DNA of 51,611 nt, taken from Amaricoccus solimangrovi (lineage in GTDB: Bacteria; Pseudomonadota; Alphaproteobacteria; Rhodobacterales; Rhodobacteraceae). Location of the stretch: contig NZ_VFRP01000005.1 in the NCBI RefSeq assembly GCF_006385685.1, positions 1 to 51,611 of the forward strand, written 5' to 3'. The first letter of the stretch is position 1, and each line of letters opens with the position of its first letter. The notes beneath the pieces are model-generated. The model did not search any database and had not been told where the DNA came from. It worked only from the letters and a program-made list of their open reading frames with translations. Below are positions 33,487 to 41,507 of the stretch, piece by piece. Position numbers and translations under genes: made by a program.

Positions 33487-34560
33487 TCACTGGTCGTAGC
33501 TGACGACGACCTTGTCGCTCAGAGGGAAGCACTGGCAGGTCAGCACATAGCCCTGCTTCACTTCGTAATCCTCGAGCGCGTGGTTGATGGCCATCTCGGT
33601 CTCGCCTTCCAGCACCTTGGCGCGGCAGGTCGAGCAGACGCCGGCCTTGCAGGCATAGGGCGCGTCGATATTGGCCTCGAGCGCCGCGTCGAGCAGGCTC
33701 ACCCCCGCCTTCGGCATCCGGAAGCTCCGGGTCGCGCCGTCGAGCGTCACCGTCGCCTCGGTCGAATTCGAGGTCGAGACCTCGGCCGAGACCACGCGCT
33801 TCTTCGCCCGCCCCGGCTGGCCGGAGGCGAAGAGCTCGAACTTGATCTGCTCTTCCGAGAGCCCGTGCTCCTTCAGGGCACCGGCGATCGCGAGCATCAT
33901 CGGCTCCGGCCCGCAGATGAAGGCGGTGTCGATGCTGGGCAGGTCGATCCAGGACTTGAACAGCGCCCCGCATTTGGCCGCGTCCACCCGACCCGTGAAA
34001 AGGTCGATGTCCTGCGCCTCGGATTCGAGCACATGGATGATCGAGAGCCGCCCGAGATAGCGGTTCTTCAGATCGTCGAGTTCCTCGCGGAACATGATCG
34101 AGCTGATCTGCCGGTTCGCATAGACTAGGGTGAAGGTCGAGGCGGGCTCCGCCGCGAGCACCGTCTTGATGATCGAGAGCACCGGCGTGATGCCCGAGCC
34201 GCCGGCGAAGCCGAGATAGTTCCGCGCCGCGTCGGGATCGAGCGCGGTGAAGAACCGGCCCATCGGCGGCATGGCCTCGATCGTGGCGCCGGCCCGGAGC
34301 TCCTCGTTCGCCCAGGTCGAGAAGGCGCCGCCATCGACGCGCTTGATGCCGACCTGAAGGAAACCGTCGTCCTTGCCCGCGCAGATCGAATAGCTGCGGC
34401 GGAGCTCGTCCTCGTCGAACCTGCGGCGGAAGGTCAGGTACTGGCCTTGGGTGAAATCGAACAGCGCGGCGTCCTCGTCGCGCGGCTTGAGGGTGACGAC
34501 GACGGCGTCGCGCGTTTCCTTGCGGACGTCGACGACATCGAGGGAATGGAAGCGTGCCAT
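33487..34560 (-). CDS. paaE: PaaE ferredoxin-type reductase of the phenylacetyl-CoA epoxidase
   Basis: A 357-residue flavoprotein. The FAD-binding RRSYSICAGKD and NAD-binding GFAGGSGITPVLSIIK and FICGPEPMM motifs are followed by a C-terminal plant-type 2Fe-2S domain. Its cysteines are in CKAGVCSTCRAKVLEG and LTCQCFP. It passes NADPH electrons to the PaaABC oxygenase. Lies between paaD and the extra PaaA/C-like gene. Confidence 0.95.
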   Translation of the reverse strand: MARFHSLDVVDVRKETRDAVVVTLKPRDEDAALFDFTQGQYLTFRRRFDEDELRRSYSICAGKDDGFLQVGIKRVDGGAFSTWANEELRAGATIEAMPPMGRFFTALDPDAARNYLGFAGGSGITPVLSIIKTVLAAEPASTFTLVYANRQISSIMFREELDDLKNRYLGRLSIIHVLESEAQDIDLFTGRVDAAKCGALFKSWIDLPSIDTAFICGPEPMMLAIAGALKEHGLSEEQIKFELFASGQPGRAKKRVVSAEVSTSNSTEATVTLDGATRSFRMPKAGVSLLDAALEANIDAPYACKAGVCSTCRAKVLEGETEMAINHALEDYEVKQGYVLTCQCFPLSDKVVVSYDQ

Positions 34561-34579
34561 TTCTTTGTCTCCGGTCCGC

Positions 34580-35101
34580 TCAGATGCACTTGAAGTAGTC
34601 GAAGGGTTCGAGGCAGTCGTCGCAGCGATAGCTCGCCTTGCAGGGGGTCGAGCCGAACTGACTGACCTTGCTCGTATGCGACGAGCCGCAGCGCGGGCAG
34701 GCCACCACGCGGTTGCCGCCTGCGAGGCGGTCGATCCGCCCCATCAGCCGCCCGTCCGCCGCCGTGCCATCGATCGGCGGCGCGATCCCGTAGGCGCGCA
34801 GCTTCTCGCGGCCCTCCGCGCTGATCCAGTCGGTGGTCCAGGGCGGCGAGATCTGGCGCTTCAGGCGCAGCTTCCCGATCCCCTTGCCCCTGAGCGCCGT
34901 CTCGATATCGAGATTGATGATCGAGGTGGCGGGGCAGCCGGTATAGGTCGGCGTCACTGTGACGACGAGCGTGTCGTCGTCCCAGGCGACATCGCGGATG
35001 ATGCCGAGATCGGTGAGCGAGATCACCGGGATCTCCGGATCCGGGACATGGCTCAGCCAGTCCCAGACCTCGGCGGTGCTGGGTTGGGTCGCTGTCATCA
35101 T
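34580..35101 (-). CDS. paaD: PaaD iron-sulfur assembly-type protein
   Basis: A 173-residue protein with an N-terminal MIP18/DUF59 domain (VPDPEIPVISLTDLGIIRDV, VTPTYTGCPATSIIN). The C-terminal zinc-ribbon-like region has VACPRCGSSHTSK and YRCDDCLEPFDYFKC. PaaD is required for epoxidase maturation, probably of the PaaE iron-sulfur or the di-iron centre. It starts 11 bases after paaC. Confidence 0.93.
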   Translation of the reverse strand: MMTATQPSTAEVWDWLSHVPDPEIPVISLTDLGIIRDVAWDDDTLVVTVTPTYTGCPATSIINLDIETALRGKGIGKLRLKRQISPPWTTDWISAEGREKLRAYGIAPPIDGTAADGRLMGRIDRLAGGNRVVACPRCGSSHTSKVSQFGSTPCKASYRCDDCLEPFDYFKCI

Positions 35102-35112
35102 CGGATCCCGTC

Positions 35113-35964
35113 CTACCAGGAGCTGCCGGGATAGGCGCGCTGCAGGAACTGCATCTCGGCGAGGATGTAGCCGAGGTGCTCGGTATGGACGCCGCGCTTG
35201 CCGCCCTTGTGGGCGAAGGTCGAGGCGGGCACCGCGAGCGTCGCCTGTTCCAGCACGTCGCGCACCGTCGCTTCCCAGGCCGCGCGCAGGCTCTCCGGAT
35301 CCGGGGCGATCCCGGCCTCCGCCACGGCGCGATCCTTCTCGTCGGCGGTGAACATCTCGCCGGTATAGGCCCAGAGCGCCTCGAGCGCCTCGCGCATCCG
35401 CCGGTTGCTCTCCTCGGTCCCGTCGCCGAGCCGGATCACGAGATCCGACGAGCGTTCGAGATGATAGGCCACTTCCTTCAGCGCCTTGGCCGCGATCTCG
35501 CCGACCCGGGCGTCGGTCGAGGCCGCGAGCGCGTTCAGCAACTCGAAATGCCAGGCGTCGAACAGGAACTGGCGCATGAGCGTATGGCCGAAATCACCGT
35601 TGGGCCGCTCGACGAGCAGCAGGTTGCGGAAGTCCCAGGCGTCGCGCAGATAGGCGAGATCGTCCGCCGTGCGCCCCTTGCCCTCGACCTCGGCCGCGAG
35701 GCCGAGCCACATCTGGGTCTGGCCGATCAGGTCGAGCGCGACATTGGCGAGCGCGATGTCCTCCTCGAGCGCCGGCGAATGCCCGCACCATTCGGAGACG
35801 CGGTGCCCGAGGATCAGCGTGGTATCGCCGAGCCGGAGCAGGAATTCGAGGAAGGCGTCCTGATCCACATCCGGGGTCGGGATCTCGGTGTGATGGGAGT
35901 GAGCCGCCGCCTCGCGCGCGAGCTCCGCCACATCGGGCGTGTTCATGTCGGGAAGCGAGGGCAT
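35113..35964 (-). CDS. paaC: PaaC structural subunit of phenylacetyl-CoA epoxidase
   Basis: A 283-residue ferritin-like protein: FLLRLGDTTLILGHRVSEWC, EEDIALANVALDLIGQTQ, HTLMRQFLFDAWHFELLNAL and a C-terminal TEHLGYILAEMQFLQRAYPG. It forms the heterodimer scaffold for PaaA. ATG 35964 sits one base beyond the paaB stop, so translation is coupled; an internal ATG at 35946 has no ribosome site. Confidence 0.95.
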   Translation of the reverse strand: MPSLPDMNTPDVAELAREAAAHSHHTEIPTPDVDQDAFLEFLLRLGDTTLILGHRVSEWCGHSPALEEDIALANVALDLIGQTQMWLGLAAEVEGKGRTADDLAYLRDAWDFRNLLLVERPNGDFGHTLMRQFLFDAWHFELLNALAASTDARVGEIAAKALKEVAYHLERSSDLVIRLGDGTEESNRRMREALEALWAYTGEMFTADEKDRAVAEAGIAPDPESLRAAWEATVRDVLEQATLAVPASTFAHKGGKRGVHTEHLGYILAEMQFLQRAYPGSSW

Positions 35965-35965
35965 C

Positions 35966-36250
35966 TCACATATGCCCCACTTCTTCGGGGATGTCGTAGA
36001 AGGTCGGGTGACGGTAGACCTTCGAATTCGCCGGCTCGAACAGCGGACCCTTATCCGACGGGCTCGACGCGGTGATCGCGGCCGAGGGCACCACCCAGAT
36101 CGACACGCCCTCGTTGCGGCGGGTGTAGACGTCGCGGGCATTGTTGATCGCCATCTCGGCGTCCGGCGCGTGCAGGCTGCCCACATGGCGGTGGTTCAGC
36201 CCGTGCTGGCCCCGGATGAAGACTTCCCAGAGCGGCCATTCCTTGGACAT
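35966..36250 (-). CDS. paaB: PaaB subunit of phenylacetyl-CoA epoxidase
   Basis: A 94-residue protein matching PaaB throughout: WPLWEVFIRGQHGLNHRHVG, SLHAPDAEMAINNARDVYTR and FEPANSKVYRHPTFYDIP. PaaB bridges PaaAC heterodimers in the oxygenase complex. It lies 51 bases after paaA. Confidence 0.96.
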   Translation of the reverse strand: MSKEWPLWEVFIRGQHGLNHRHVGSLHAPDAEMAINNARDVYTRRNEGVSIWVVPSAAITASSPSDKGPLFEPANSKVYRHPTFYDIPEEVGHM

Positions 36251-36301
36251 TGCAATCTCCCTAAACTCGGGCCGCGCCTTCGGGCGGCGCTTTCCTGGCT
36301 T

Positions 36302-37294
36302 TTATTCGGCGGCGAGCGGCGCCTTGCGGGCGGCCGCCTTCTCGGCGTGGGCGACAAGCCCCTCGCGGAACCAGGCGCCGTCGTCCCAGGCCTTCACCCG
36401 GGCGCCGAGCCGGTCCTTGTTGCAGGGGCCGTTGCCCGCGATCACGTCGAAGAATTCCGACCAGTCCGGCTCGGAGAAGTCATAGCCGCCCTTCTCCTCG
36501 TTCCACTTCAGCTCCGGATCGGGGATGGTCAGCCCGAGATACTCGGCCTGCGGCACGGTCTGGTCGACGAACTTCTGCCGAAGCTCGTCATTGGTGTTCA
36601 TCTTGATCTTCCAGGCCATCGACTGCGCCGAATGCACCGAGTCCTTGTCGGACGGACCGAACATCATCAGCGACGGATACCAGAGCCGGTTCAACGCATC
36701 CTGCGCCATCGCCTTCTGCTGGGGCGTCCCCGCGCACATCTTCATCATCACGGCGTAGCCCTGCCGCTGGTGGAAGCTCTCCTCCTTGCAGATCCGGATC
36801 ATCGCCCGGGAATACGGCCCGAAGGAGGTCCGCTGCAGCGGCACCTGATTCATGATCGCCGCGCCATCGACCAGCCAGCCGACCGCGCCCATGTCGGCCC
36901 AGGTCAGCGTCGGATAGTTGAAGATGGACGAGTATTTCATCTTGCCCCTGTGCAGGAGCTCCATCAGCTCGTCGCGGCTCACGCCCAGCGTCTCCGCCGC
37001 GCAGTAGAGATAGAGCCCGTGCCCCGCCTCGTCCTGGACCTTGGCGAGCAGGATCGCCTTGCGCTCCAGCGTCGGCGCGCGGGTGATCCAGTTGCCCTCC
37101 GGGAGCTGGCCCACGATCTCGGAATGCGCGTGCTGACCGATCTGGCGGATCAGCGTCTTGCGATAGCCCTCCGGCATCCACTCCTTGGGCTCGATCTTCT
37201 CGCCCCGGTCGATGCGCTCCTGAAAGGCGCGTTCCTCGGGGCTCATCTCCTCGGGCTTCTTCAGGCCGTCGGTCTGGACCAGCTGGGCATACAT
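36302..37294 (-). CDS. paaA: PaaA catalytic subunit of phenylacetyl-CoA epoxidase
   Basis: A 330-residue di-iron protein. Carboxylate and histidine ligands lie in [16 protein letters not shown] and [18 protein letters not shown]. Other typical blocks are [20 protein letters not shown] and [16 protein letters not shown]-like text ([20 protein letters not shown]). It inserts oxygen into the ring of phenylacetyl-CoA with PaaBCDE. It follows paaJ by 12 bases. Confidence 0.96.
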   Translation of the reverse strand: MYAQLVQTDGLKKPEEMSPEERAFQERIDRGEKIEPKEWMPEGYRKTLIRQIGQHAHSEIVGQLPEGNWITRAPTLERKAILLAKVQDEAGHGLYLYCAAETLGVSRDELMELLHRGKMKYSSIFNYPTLTWADMGAVGWLVDGAAIMNQVPLQRTSFGPYSRAMIRICKEESFHQRQGYAVMMKMCAGTPQQKAMAQDALNRLWYPSLMMFGPSDKDSVHSAQSMAWKIKMNTNDELRQKFVDQTVPQAEYLGLTIPDPELKWNEEKGGYDFSEPDWSEFFDVIAGNGPCNKDRLGARVKAWDDGAWFREGLVAHAEKAAARKAPLAAE

Positions 37295-37306
37295 GGGCTT
37301 TCCTCC

Positions 37307-38512
37307 TCAGACGCGCTCGATGATCGCGGCGATCCCCTGCCCCACGCCGATGCACATGGTGCAGAGCGCGTAGCGGCCGCCGCGGCGGTGCAGCTCGTAC
37401 ATGGCGGTGGTGACCAGCCGCGCTCCCGACATGCCGAGCGGGTGGCCCATCGCGATCGCGCCGCCATTGGGGTTAACATGCTCCGCGTCGTCGGGCAGGC
37501 CAAGCTCCCTCAGCGTGGCGAGCCCCTGCGCCGCGAAGGCTTCGTTGAGTTCGACCACGTCCATCTGGCCGATCGTGAGGCCGGCGCGCGCCAGCACGCG
37601 CTTCGCCGCCGGTGCCGGGCCGATGCCCATGATCCGGGGCTCGACGCCCGCCGCCGCCATCGCGACCACCCGCGCCTTCGGCGTCAGCCTATGCGACTTC
37701 GCCGCCGCCTCGGAGGCGACGACGAGCGCCGCGGCGCCGTCATTGACGCCCGAGGCATTGCCCGCCGTCACGCTCAGGTCGGGTCCGTTGACGCCCCGGA
37801 GCTTCGCCAGCGTCTCGACCGTGGTGCCGGGGCGCGGATGTTCGTCGGTATCGACCACGATCGGATCGCCCTTCCGGGGCGTGATCGTCACCGGCGCGAT
37901 CTCGTCGCGGAACTTGCCCGCCTTCTGGGCCGCCTCCCAGCGCGCCTGGCTGCGCGCGGCGAAGGCGTCCTGATCGGCGCGGGAAACATTGTAATCGGCC
38001 GCCACGTTGTCGGCGGTCTGTGGCATCGAGTCGACGCCGAATTCCTGTCTCATCCTCGGATTGACGAAACGCCAGCCGATCGTCGTGTCATAGACCGCGT
38101 TGGCGCGCGAGAAGGCGCTCTCGGCCTTCGGCATCACGAAGGGGGCGCGCGTCATGCTCTCGACGCCGCCGGCGAGCATGAGATCGGCGTCGCCCGCCCG
38201 GATCGCCCGCGCCGCCTGTCCGACCGCGTCCATGCCCGAGCCGCAGAGCCGGTTGATCGTCGTGCCCGGGACCGCGACCGGCAGCCCCGCCAGCAGCACG
38301 GCCATCCGGCCGACATTGCGGTTGTCCTCGCCCGCCTGATTGGCGCAGCCGTAGATCAGATCGTCCACCTCTTCCCAGCGAACGCCGGGATTGCGCTCCA
38401 TCAGCGCCTTGAGCGGTATCGCCGCCAGATCGTCGGCGCGCACACTCGCGAGAGCTCCCGCGTAGCGTCCGATCGGGGTCCTGACCGCGTCGCAGATAAA
38501 GGCTTCCGCCAT
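37307..38512 (-). CDS. paaJ: PaaJ/PcaF-type thiolase
   Basis: A 401-residue thiolase. The acyl-binding Cys is in NRLCGSGMDAVGQAARAI, the His in GGAIAMGHPLGMSGARL, and the second Cys in ALCTMCIGVGQG. VRTPIGRYAGALASVRADD is the usual N-terminus of 3-oxoadipyl-CoA thiolases. It cleaves 3-oxoadipyl-CoA and the dehydrosuberyl-CoA intermediate to acetyl-CoA and succinyl-CoA. First gene of the main paa operon, divergent from paaX. Confidence 0.94.
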   Translation of the reverse strand: MAEAFICDAVRTPIGRYAGALASVRADDLAAIPLKALMERNPGVRWEEVDDLIYGCANQAGEDNRNVGRMAVLLAGLPVAVPGTTINRLCGSGMDAVGQAARAIRAGDADLMLAGGVESMTRAPFVMPKAESAFSRANAVYDTTIGWRFVNPRMRQEFGVDSMPQTADNVAADYNVSRADQDAFAARSQARWEAAQKAGKFRDEIAPVTITPRKGDPIVVDTDEHPRPGTTVETLAKLRGVNGPDLSVTAGNASGVNDGAAALVVASEAAAKSHRLTPKARVVAMAAAGVEPRIMGIGPAPAAKRVLARAGLTIGQMDVVELNEAFAAQGLATLRELGLPDDAEHVNPNGGAIAMGHPLGMSGARLVTTAMYELHRRGGRYALCTMCIGVGQGIAAIIERV

Positions 38513-38560
38513 CCGTTTCCCTCCCCGGGTGAGTCGTCTGTTTGGTTGTCACGACATTAG

Positions 38561-38576
38561 CCGACCGTTCGGTCAA
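38561..38576. promoter_or_regulatory. Palindromic operator candidate, paaJ/paaX divergent region
   Basis: CCGACCGTTCGGTCAA holds the inverted repeat GACCG-TT-CGGTC and differs by one base from the reverse complement of the site at 26546-26561. It lies 49 bases upstream of the paaJ start and 92 bases upstream of paaX, so it could control both directions. A TATA-like stretch (TGTATAGCG, 38577 onwards) abuts it. Confidence 0.7.
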
Positions 38577-38668
38577 TGTATAGCGAAAAATGTCACACTG
38601 ATCGTCGAAACCGTGGACATCATGTGACGCTTTTGAAAAGCTTGGGTTGCCTGGCCGAGGGAGGGATC

Positions 38669-39547
38669 ATGATCGACGCGGCGACGGCCGAACCGGCGGC
38701 CGTTCTCACCGCCTGGCGCTACGAGGCGGCGCGGATCAGCGCGGCCGCCGTCGTCGTCACGCTCTATGGGGACGTGGTCGCGCCTCGGGGCGGCGAGCTC
38801 TGGACCGGGAACATCATAGAGACGCTGGCGATGGCCGGGATCACCGAGACGCGTGTGCGGACCGCGCTGAGCCGGCTCGTCGCCGCCGGTCAGCTCGAGG
38901 GTGCGAAAGTGGGCAGGCGCAGCTACTATCGCCTGACGCCGGCGGCGGAGCGGGAGTTCGCCCTTGCCGCGCGACTCATCTACGCGCCCGTCGAGCCGCC
39001 GCCCCAACGCGGCTGGCATCTCGTGCTGCTACCCGACGGCGAGCGAGAGACCCACGCCCCGGCGCTCGCCCGCGCGCGCTTCGGCTTCGCCCTCCCCCAG
39101 CTCGCGGTGCTGCCCGACCGGGGGGAGCCGCTCCCGCCCCTGCCCGGGACGCATTTTCGCGCCACCACGGCCGACGATTTCGCCCTCGCCAGGGCCTGGC
39201 AGCTCGACGCCCTGGCGGAGCGGACACGGCGTTTCATCGACTTCTTCGCGGGTCTCGAAGCCCGCGCCGCCACGCCGGACCAAGCCTTGGGCCTGCGGCT
39301 CGCGCTGACTCACGCTTTCCGGGAAATCGCGCTGCGCGACCCCCACCTGCCGCCCGGGCTGCTGCCAGCCGACTGGCCCGGCTCCGCCGCGCGCCGTCTC
39401 TTCGTCGAGCTCTATCTCGCCCTGTCCCCCGCCACCGAGGAGATCATCTCCACCCGCTTCAAAGACCGCGTCGGCCCGCTCCGGCCGAACCGCGAGCGCC
39501 TCGACCGGAGGATCCGCGACCTCAAGGGCGAGCCGCTCACGGAGTGA
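38669..39547 (+). CDS. paaX: PaaX-family transcriptional repressor
   Basis: A 292-residue regulator. An N-terminal winged helix (LAMAGITETRVRTALSRLVA, KVGRRSYYRLTPAAERE) is followed by a PaaX core (GWHLVLLPDGERE, ALPQLAVLPDRG) and a C-terminal domain (AFREIALRDPHLPPGLLPAD, PGSAARRLFVELYLAL). PaaX repressors are released by phenylacetyl-CoA. ATG 38669 has GAGGGA upstream. It is divergent from the paaJ operon, as expected for a pathway repressor. Confidence 0.92.
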   Translation: MIDAATAEPAAVLTAWRYEAARISAAAVVVTLYGDVVAPRGGELWTGNIIETLAMAGITETRVRTALSRLVAAGQLEGAKVGRRSYYRLTPAAEREFALAARLIYAPVEPPPQRGWHLVLLPDGERETHAPALARARFGFALPQLAVLPDRGEPLPPLPGTHFRATTADDFALARAWQLDALAERTRRFIDFFAGLEARAATPDQALGLRLALTHAFREIALRDPHLPPGLLPADWPGSAARRLFVELYLALSPATEEIISTRFKDRVGPLRPNRERLDRRIRDLKGEPLTE

Positions 39548-39956
39548 GGGGCATTCGGTTCCATGGCGAACCTCCCGGCGCGACCGAGGTAGCAGGGGCG
39601 GACCGCCTCCTCGGCGCCGCGGCGCTTTCTGGCCACTGGGTGCCACAAACCGCTGTCCGGTCCGCCTTTCTCTAATATCTGGTAAGTCCATGCGCGCCTT
39701 CAAACCTCGGACCGGCCGCCGCTCGAATATACACGAGCGCGCCGGCTCGATCGAAAAATTCACGGCCGCGCCGACGTCCCCCATCGGCGGAACGCCGCAA
39801 GCTCCACGCCAGCGGAAATTCCCCCAGGCGCCCGACGGAGCGCGCGAGCGTCAGCCTTACCCAGGAGCGGCGCCCGGGGGCTCTCCGGTTGTCAAACGAA
39901 CTGGGGATTTGACCCCGTTGCCGCGCCGAAGAACTGACCCCTGTTCATGATGCTAA
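39548..39956. other. 409-bp gap with a possible IS end, no gene recognised
   Basis: I see no supported gene. A small hairpin-like GGGGATTTGACCCC at about 39903-39916, followed by GAACTGACCCCTGTTCATGA about 39930-39950, resembles the end of an IS21- or IS481-like element and abuts the truncated intein frame. This would explain why the upstream part of the methyltransferase gene is missing. The family is a guess. Confidence 0.35.
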
Positions 39957-40061
39957 GCAGATGATCGAGGGGCGGGTGGTCAACCAGCGCCGTATTATCG
40001 CGTCACCGCCTGGAGTAGCGCGAGATCCTTCGCCTTCGACGCCCTGCACGGGATCGGGCTG

Positions 40062-40157
40062 GTGCGCTCGGTCACGCCGGCGGGCCGCGCCCGCGTCTAC
40101 AACCTCGCAGTCCATGAAGATGAAAGCTACACAGCCGATGGAATCGCCGTCCACAAT
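40062..40157 (+). other. C-terminal intein segment (blocks F and G)
   Basis: Block F is RVYNLAVHEDESYTADG. Block G is GIAVHN, with the penultimate His and terminal Asn needed for Asn cyclisation, followed by Cys as +1 residue. These are the complete chemical requirements of the C-terminal splice junction. The upstream in-frame text DALHGIGLVRSVTPAGRA may also be intein. No N-terminal intein half (block A/B) is recognised nearby. Confidence 0.85.
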
Positions 40158-40889
40158 TGCCAGCCTTTCAGCGCGACAGGCGGCGGCCTCGGGTTTGATG
40201 ACGAGCGGCATCTCTGGCCCGCCGTCTTCCATCTCGTCGACACCCTCCGCCCTGACCTCGTCCTTGGCGAGCAGGTTGCGAGCGCGGCCGGGCTCCGCTG
40301 GCTCGATCTTGTTTCGGCTGACCTGGAGGGAGCGGGCTACGCCGTCGGGGCGCTCGATCTGTGCGCTGCGGGCTTCGGCCCGGCATGGGGGGAGGGGAGC
40401 GACGCGCAAGTCCTCCGGGCCGCGCTTCGCACTTGTCCCGATCCCATGGTCGCCTGGGACCTGCGCGATTTTGCCGATTGGGCTGACCGGAACCTCGTGG
40501 TGGGCGGCGCTCACGCCCGGAGCCGGCTCTACTGGTGCGGCCGCGCCAGGCGGGGCGATTCCGGGGACGCCAGGCGTGTCCGGGCTCTGGCCGCCGCGGA
40601 GCTGGCCGACGCCCCGGGCGAGCGACGGCGCGAAGAACGTCCGGACCCGCGAGGGCGCGCTCCGGGAGATCGCCCGGAAGGGCGCGCCGCGGGATCTGGC
40701 CTCGGTGGCGGTGATCACCAGCGGCTTGCCGGAGAGGACGGCTGCGTCCGGCCGGCTGAGCCCGGAGCTTTCCCGCTGGCTCATGCGTATCCCGGCCGCC
40801 TGGGACGCCTGCGCGCCTACGGCAACGCCCTCGACGCCGCGACCGCGCAGGCCTTCGTCGAAGCGGTGACGGCCGAGCTCGCCGGCTAG
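40062..40889 (+). CDS. C-intein fragment joined to C-terminal part of a DNA cytosine methyltransferase
   Basis: From a GTG at 40062, 275 codons run to TAG at 40887-40889; the frame is open back to 39957. Residues 1-32 end in an intein C-terminus (RVYNLAVHEDESYTADGIAV then HN). The next residue is the Cys of CQPFSATGGGLGF, motif IV of C5 methyltransferases, so the +1 residue is the catalytic cysteine. The rest is phage-type methyltransferase: LGEQVASAAGLRWLDLVSAD, AHARSRLYW and a motif X-like GRLGRLRAYGNALDA near the end. Motif I and the N-terminal half are missing. It is either a remnant or the C half of a split gene. Confidence 0.82.
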   Translation: MRSVTPAGRARVYNLAVHEDESYTADGIAVHNCQPFSATGGGLGFDDERHLWPAVFHLVDTLRPDLVLGEQVASAAGLRWLDLVSADLEGAGYAVGALDLCAAGFGPAWGEGSDAQVLRAALRTCPDPMVAWDLRDFADWADRNLVVGGAHARSRLYWCGRARRGDSGDARRVRALAAAELADAPGERRREERPDPRGRAPGDRPEGRAAGSGLGGGDHQRLAGEDGCVRPAEPGAFPLAHAYPGRLGRLRAYGNALDAATAQAFVEAVTAELAG

Positions 40890-41146
40890 GCCAGCGCCTC
40901 CGCCACCATCTCGGGGTGGCGCGCGATCACCCGGACATAGGCCACCGCGAAGTCCGGCGCGGTCGCGCGCGCCTGCTCCCAGTCGCGCAGGGTGCCGACC
41001 GGAACCCGGAACCGCTTCGCGAACTCGACCTGCGACAGGCCGAGGGCGGTGCGCGTCCGGCGGATCAGCCGGGCGCGCTGGCCGCGCTCCATCCCTTCCC
41101 CGGTCACGTCGAAATCTTCGGGATCGGTCGGGTCAGCGGGCATCAT
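40886..41146 (-). CDS. Xre-type antitoxin or regulator (toxin-antitoxin partner)
   Basis: An 86-residue protein with a C-terminal helix-turn-helix: RTALGLSQVEFAKRFRVPV and GTLRDWEQARATAPDFAV. The acidic N-terminus (PADPTDPEDFDVTGEGM) suits an antitoxin. ATG 41146 has GAGGAG seven bases upstream. The start lies inside the end of the preceding toxin frame, so the two form an overlapping pair. Its stop shares the CTAG at 40886-40889 with the convergent methyltransferase stop. Confidence 0.82.
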   Translation of the reverse strand: MMPADPTDPEDFDVTGEGMERGQRARLIRRTRTALGLSQVEFAKRFRVPVGTLRDWEQARATAPDFAVAYVRVIARHPEMVAEALA

Positions 41147-41404
41147 GATATGATCTCTCCTCACCTCTGTTGCTCCTTCTCACCGAAATGAAGCGGGGCA
41201 GGTCGTCCCACCAGACGAACAGGGCGGTAAACAGCTTCTCGTCCACGATGCCCACGACCTTGAACCTCTCCTCGCCGTCCATCTCGCGGATCGACGGGAG
41301 ATCAGGTGGTCCTTATCCTCGAAGATCCGGTCGCCGAAGATCAGCGGGAGGCCGTGCCGTTTCCGGTTGATGGCGTCCTTCTTGGGGTCGAACCTGTCTG
41401 CCAT
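41133..41404 (-). pseudogene. BrnT-type toxin, frameshifted
   Basis: From ATG 41404: MADRFDPKKDAINRKRHGLP, LIFGDRIFEDKDHLI. The frame is then lost near 41300. One base appears deleted, and the expected continuation REMDGEERFKVVGIVDEKLF, PRFISVRRSNRGEERSYDAR runs in the next frame to a TGA at 41133-41135. This is the BrnT ribonuclease-toxin pattern, with N-terminal FDPxKDAxNxxKHG and C-terminal ISVRRSxxxEE. The unshifted reading gives an unrelated tail. The downstream helix-turn-helix antitoxin gene is intact. Confidence 0.8.
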
Positions 41405-41507
41405 GCCTCGGATTGTACGGGAATTCCGCATATGATACAACGCAAGAATTACGGGATGCCCGTAGGATCGGCACGGTGAGCTCCGCCGGCGCGGTGGCGC
41501 CGAGCGG

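Noticed and set aside
40380-40520. An apparent insertion between the CAAGFG and GAHARSRLYW blocks of the methyltransferase
   Set aside because: The text reads smoothly as protein and I believe related phage methyltransferases have similar sequence here, so I do not claim an insertion.
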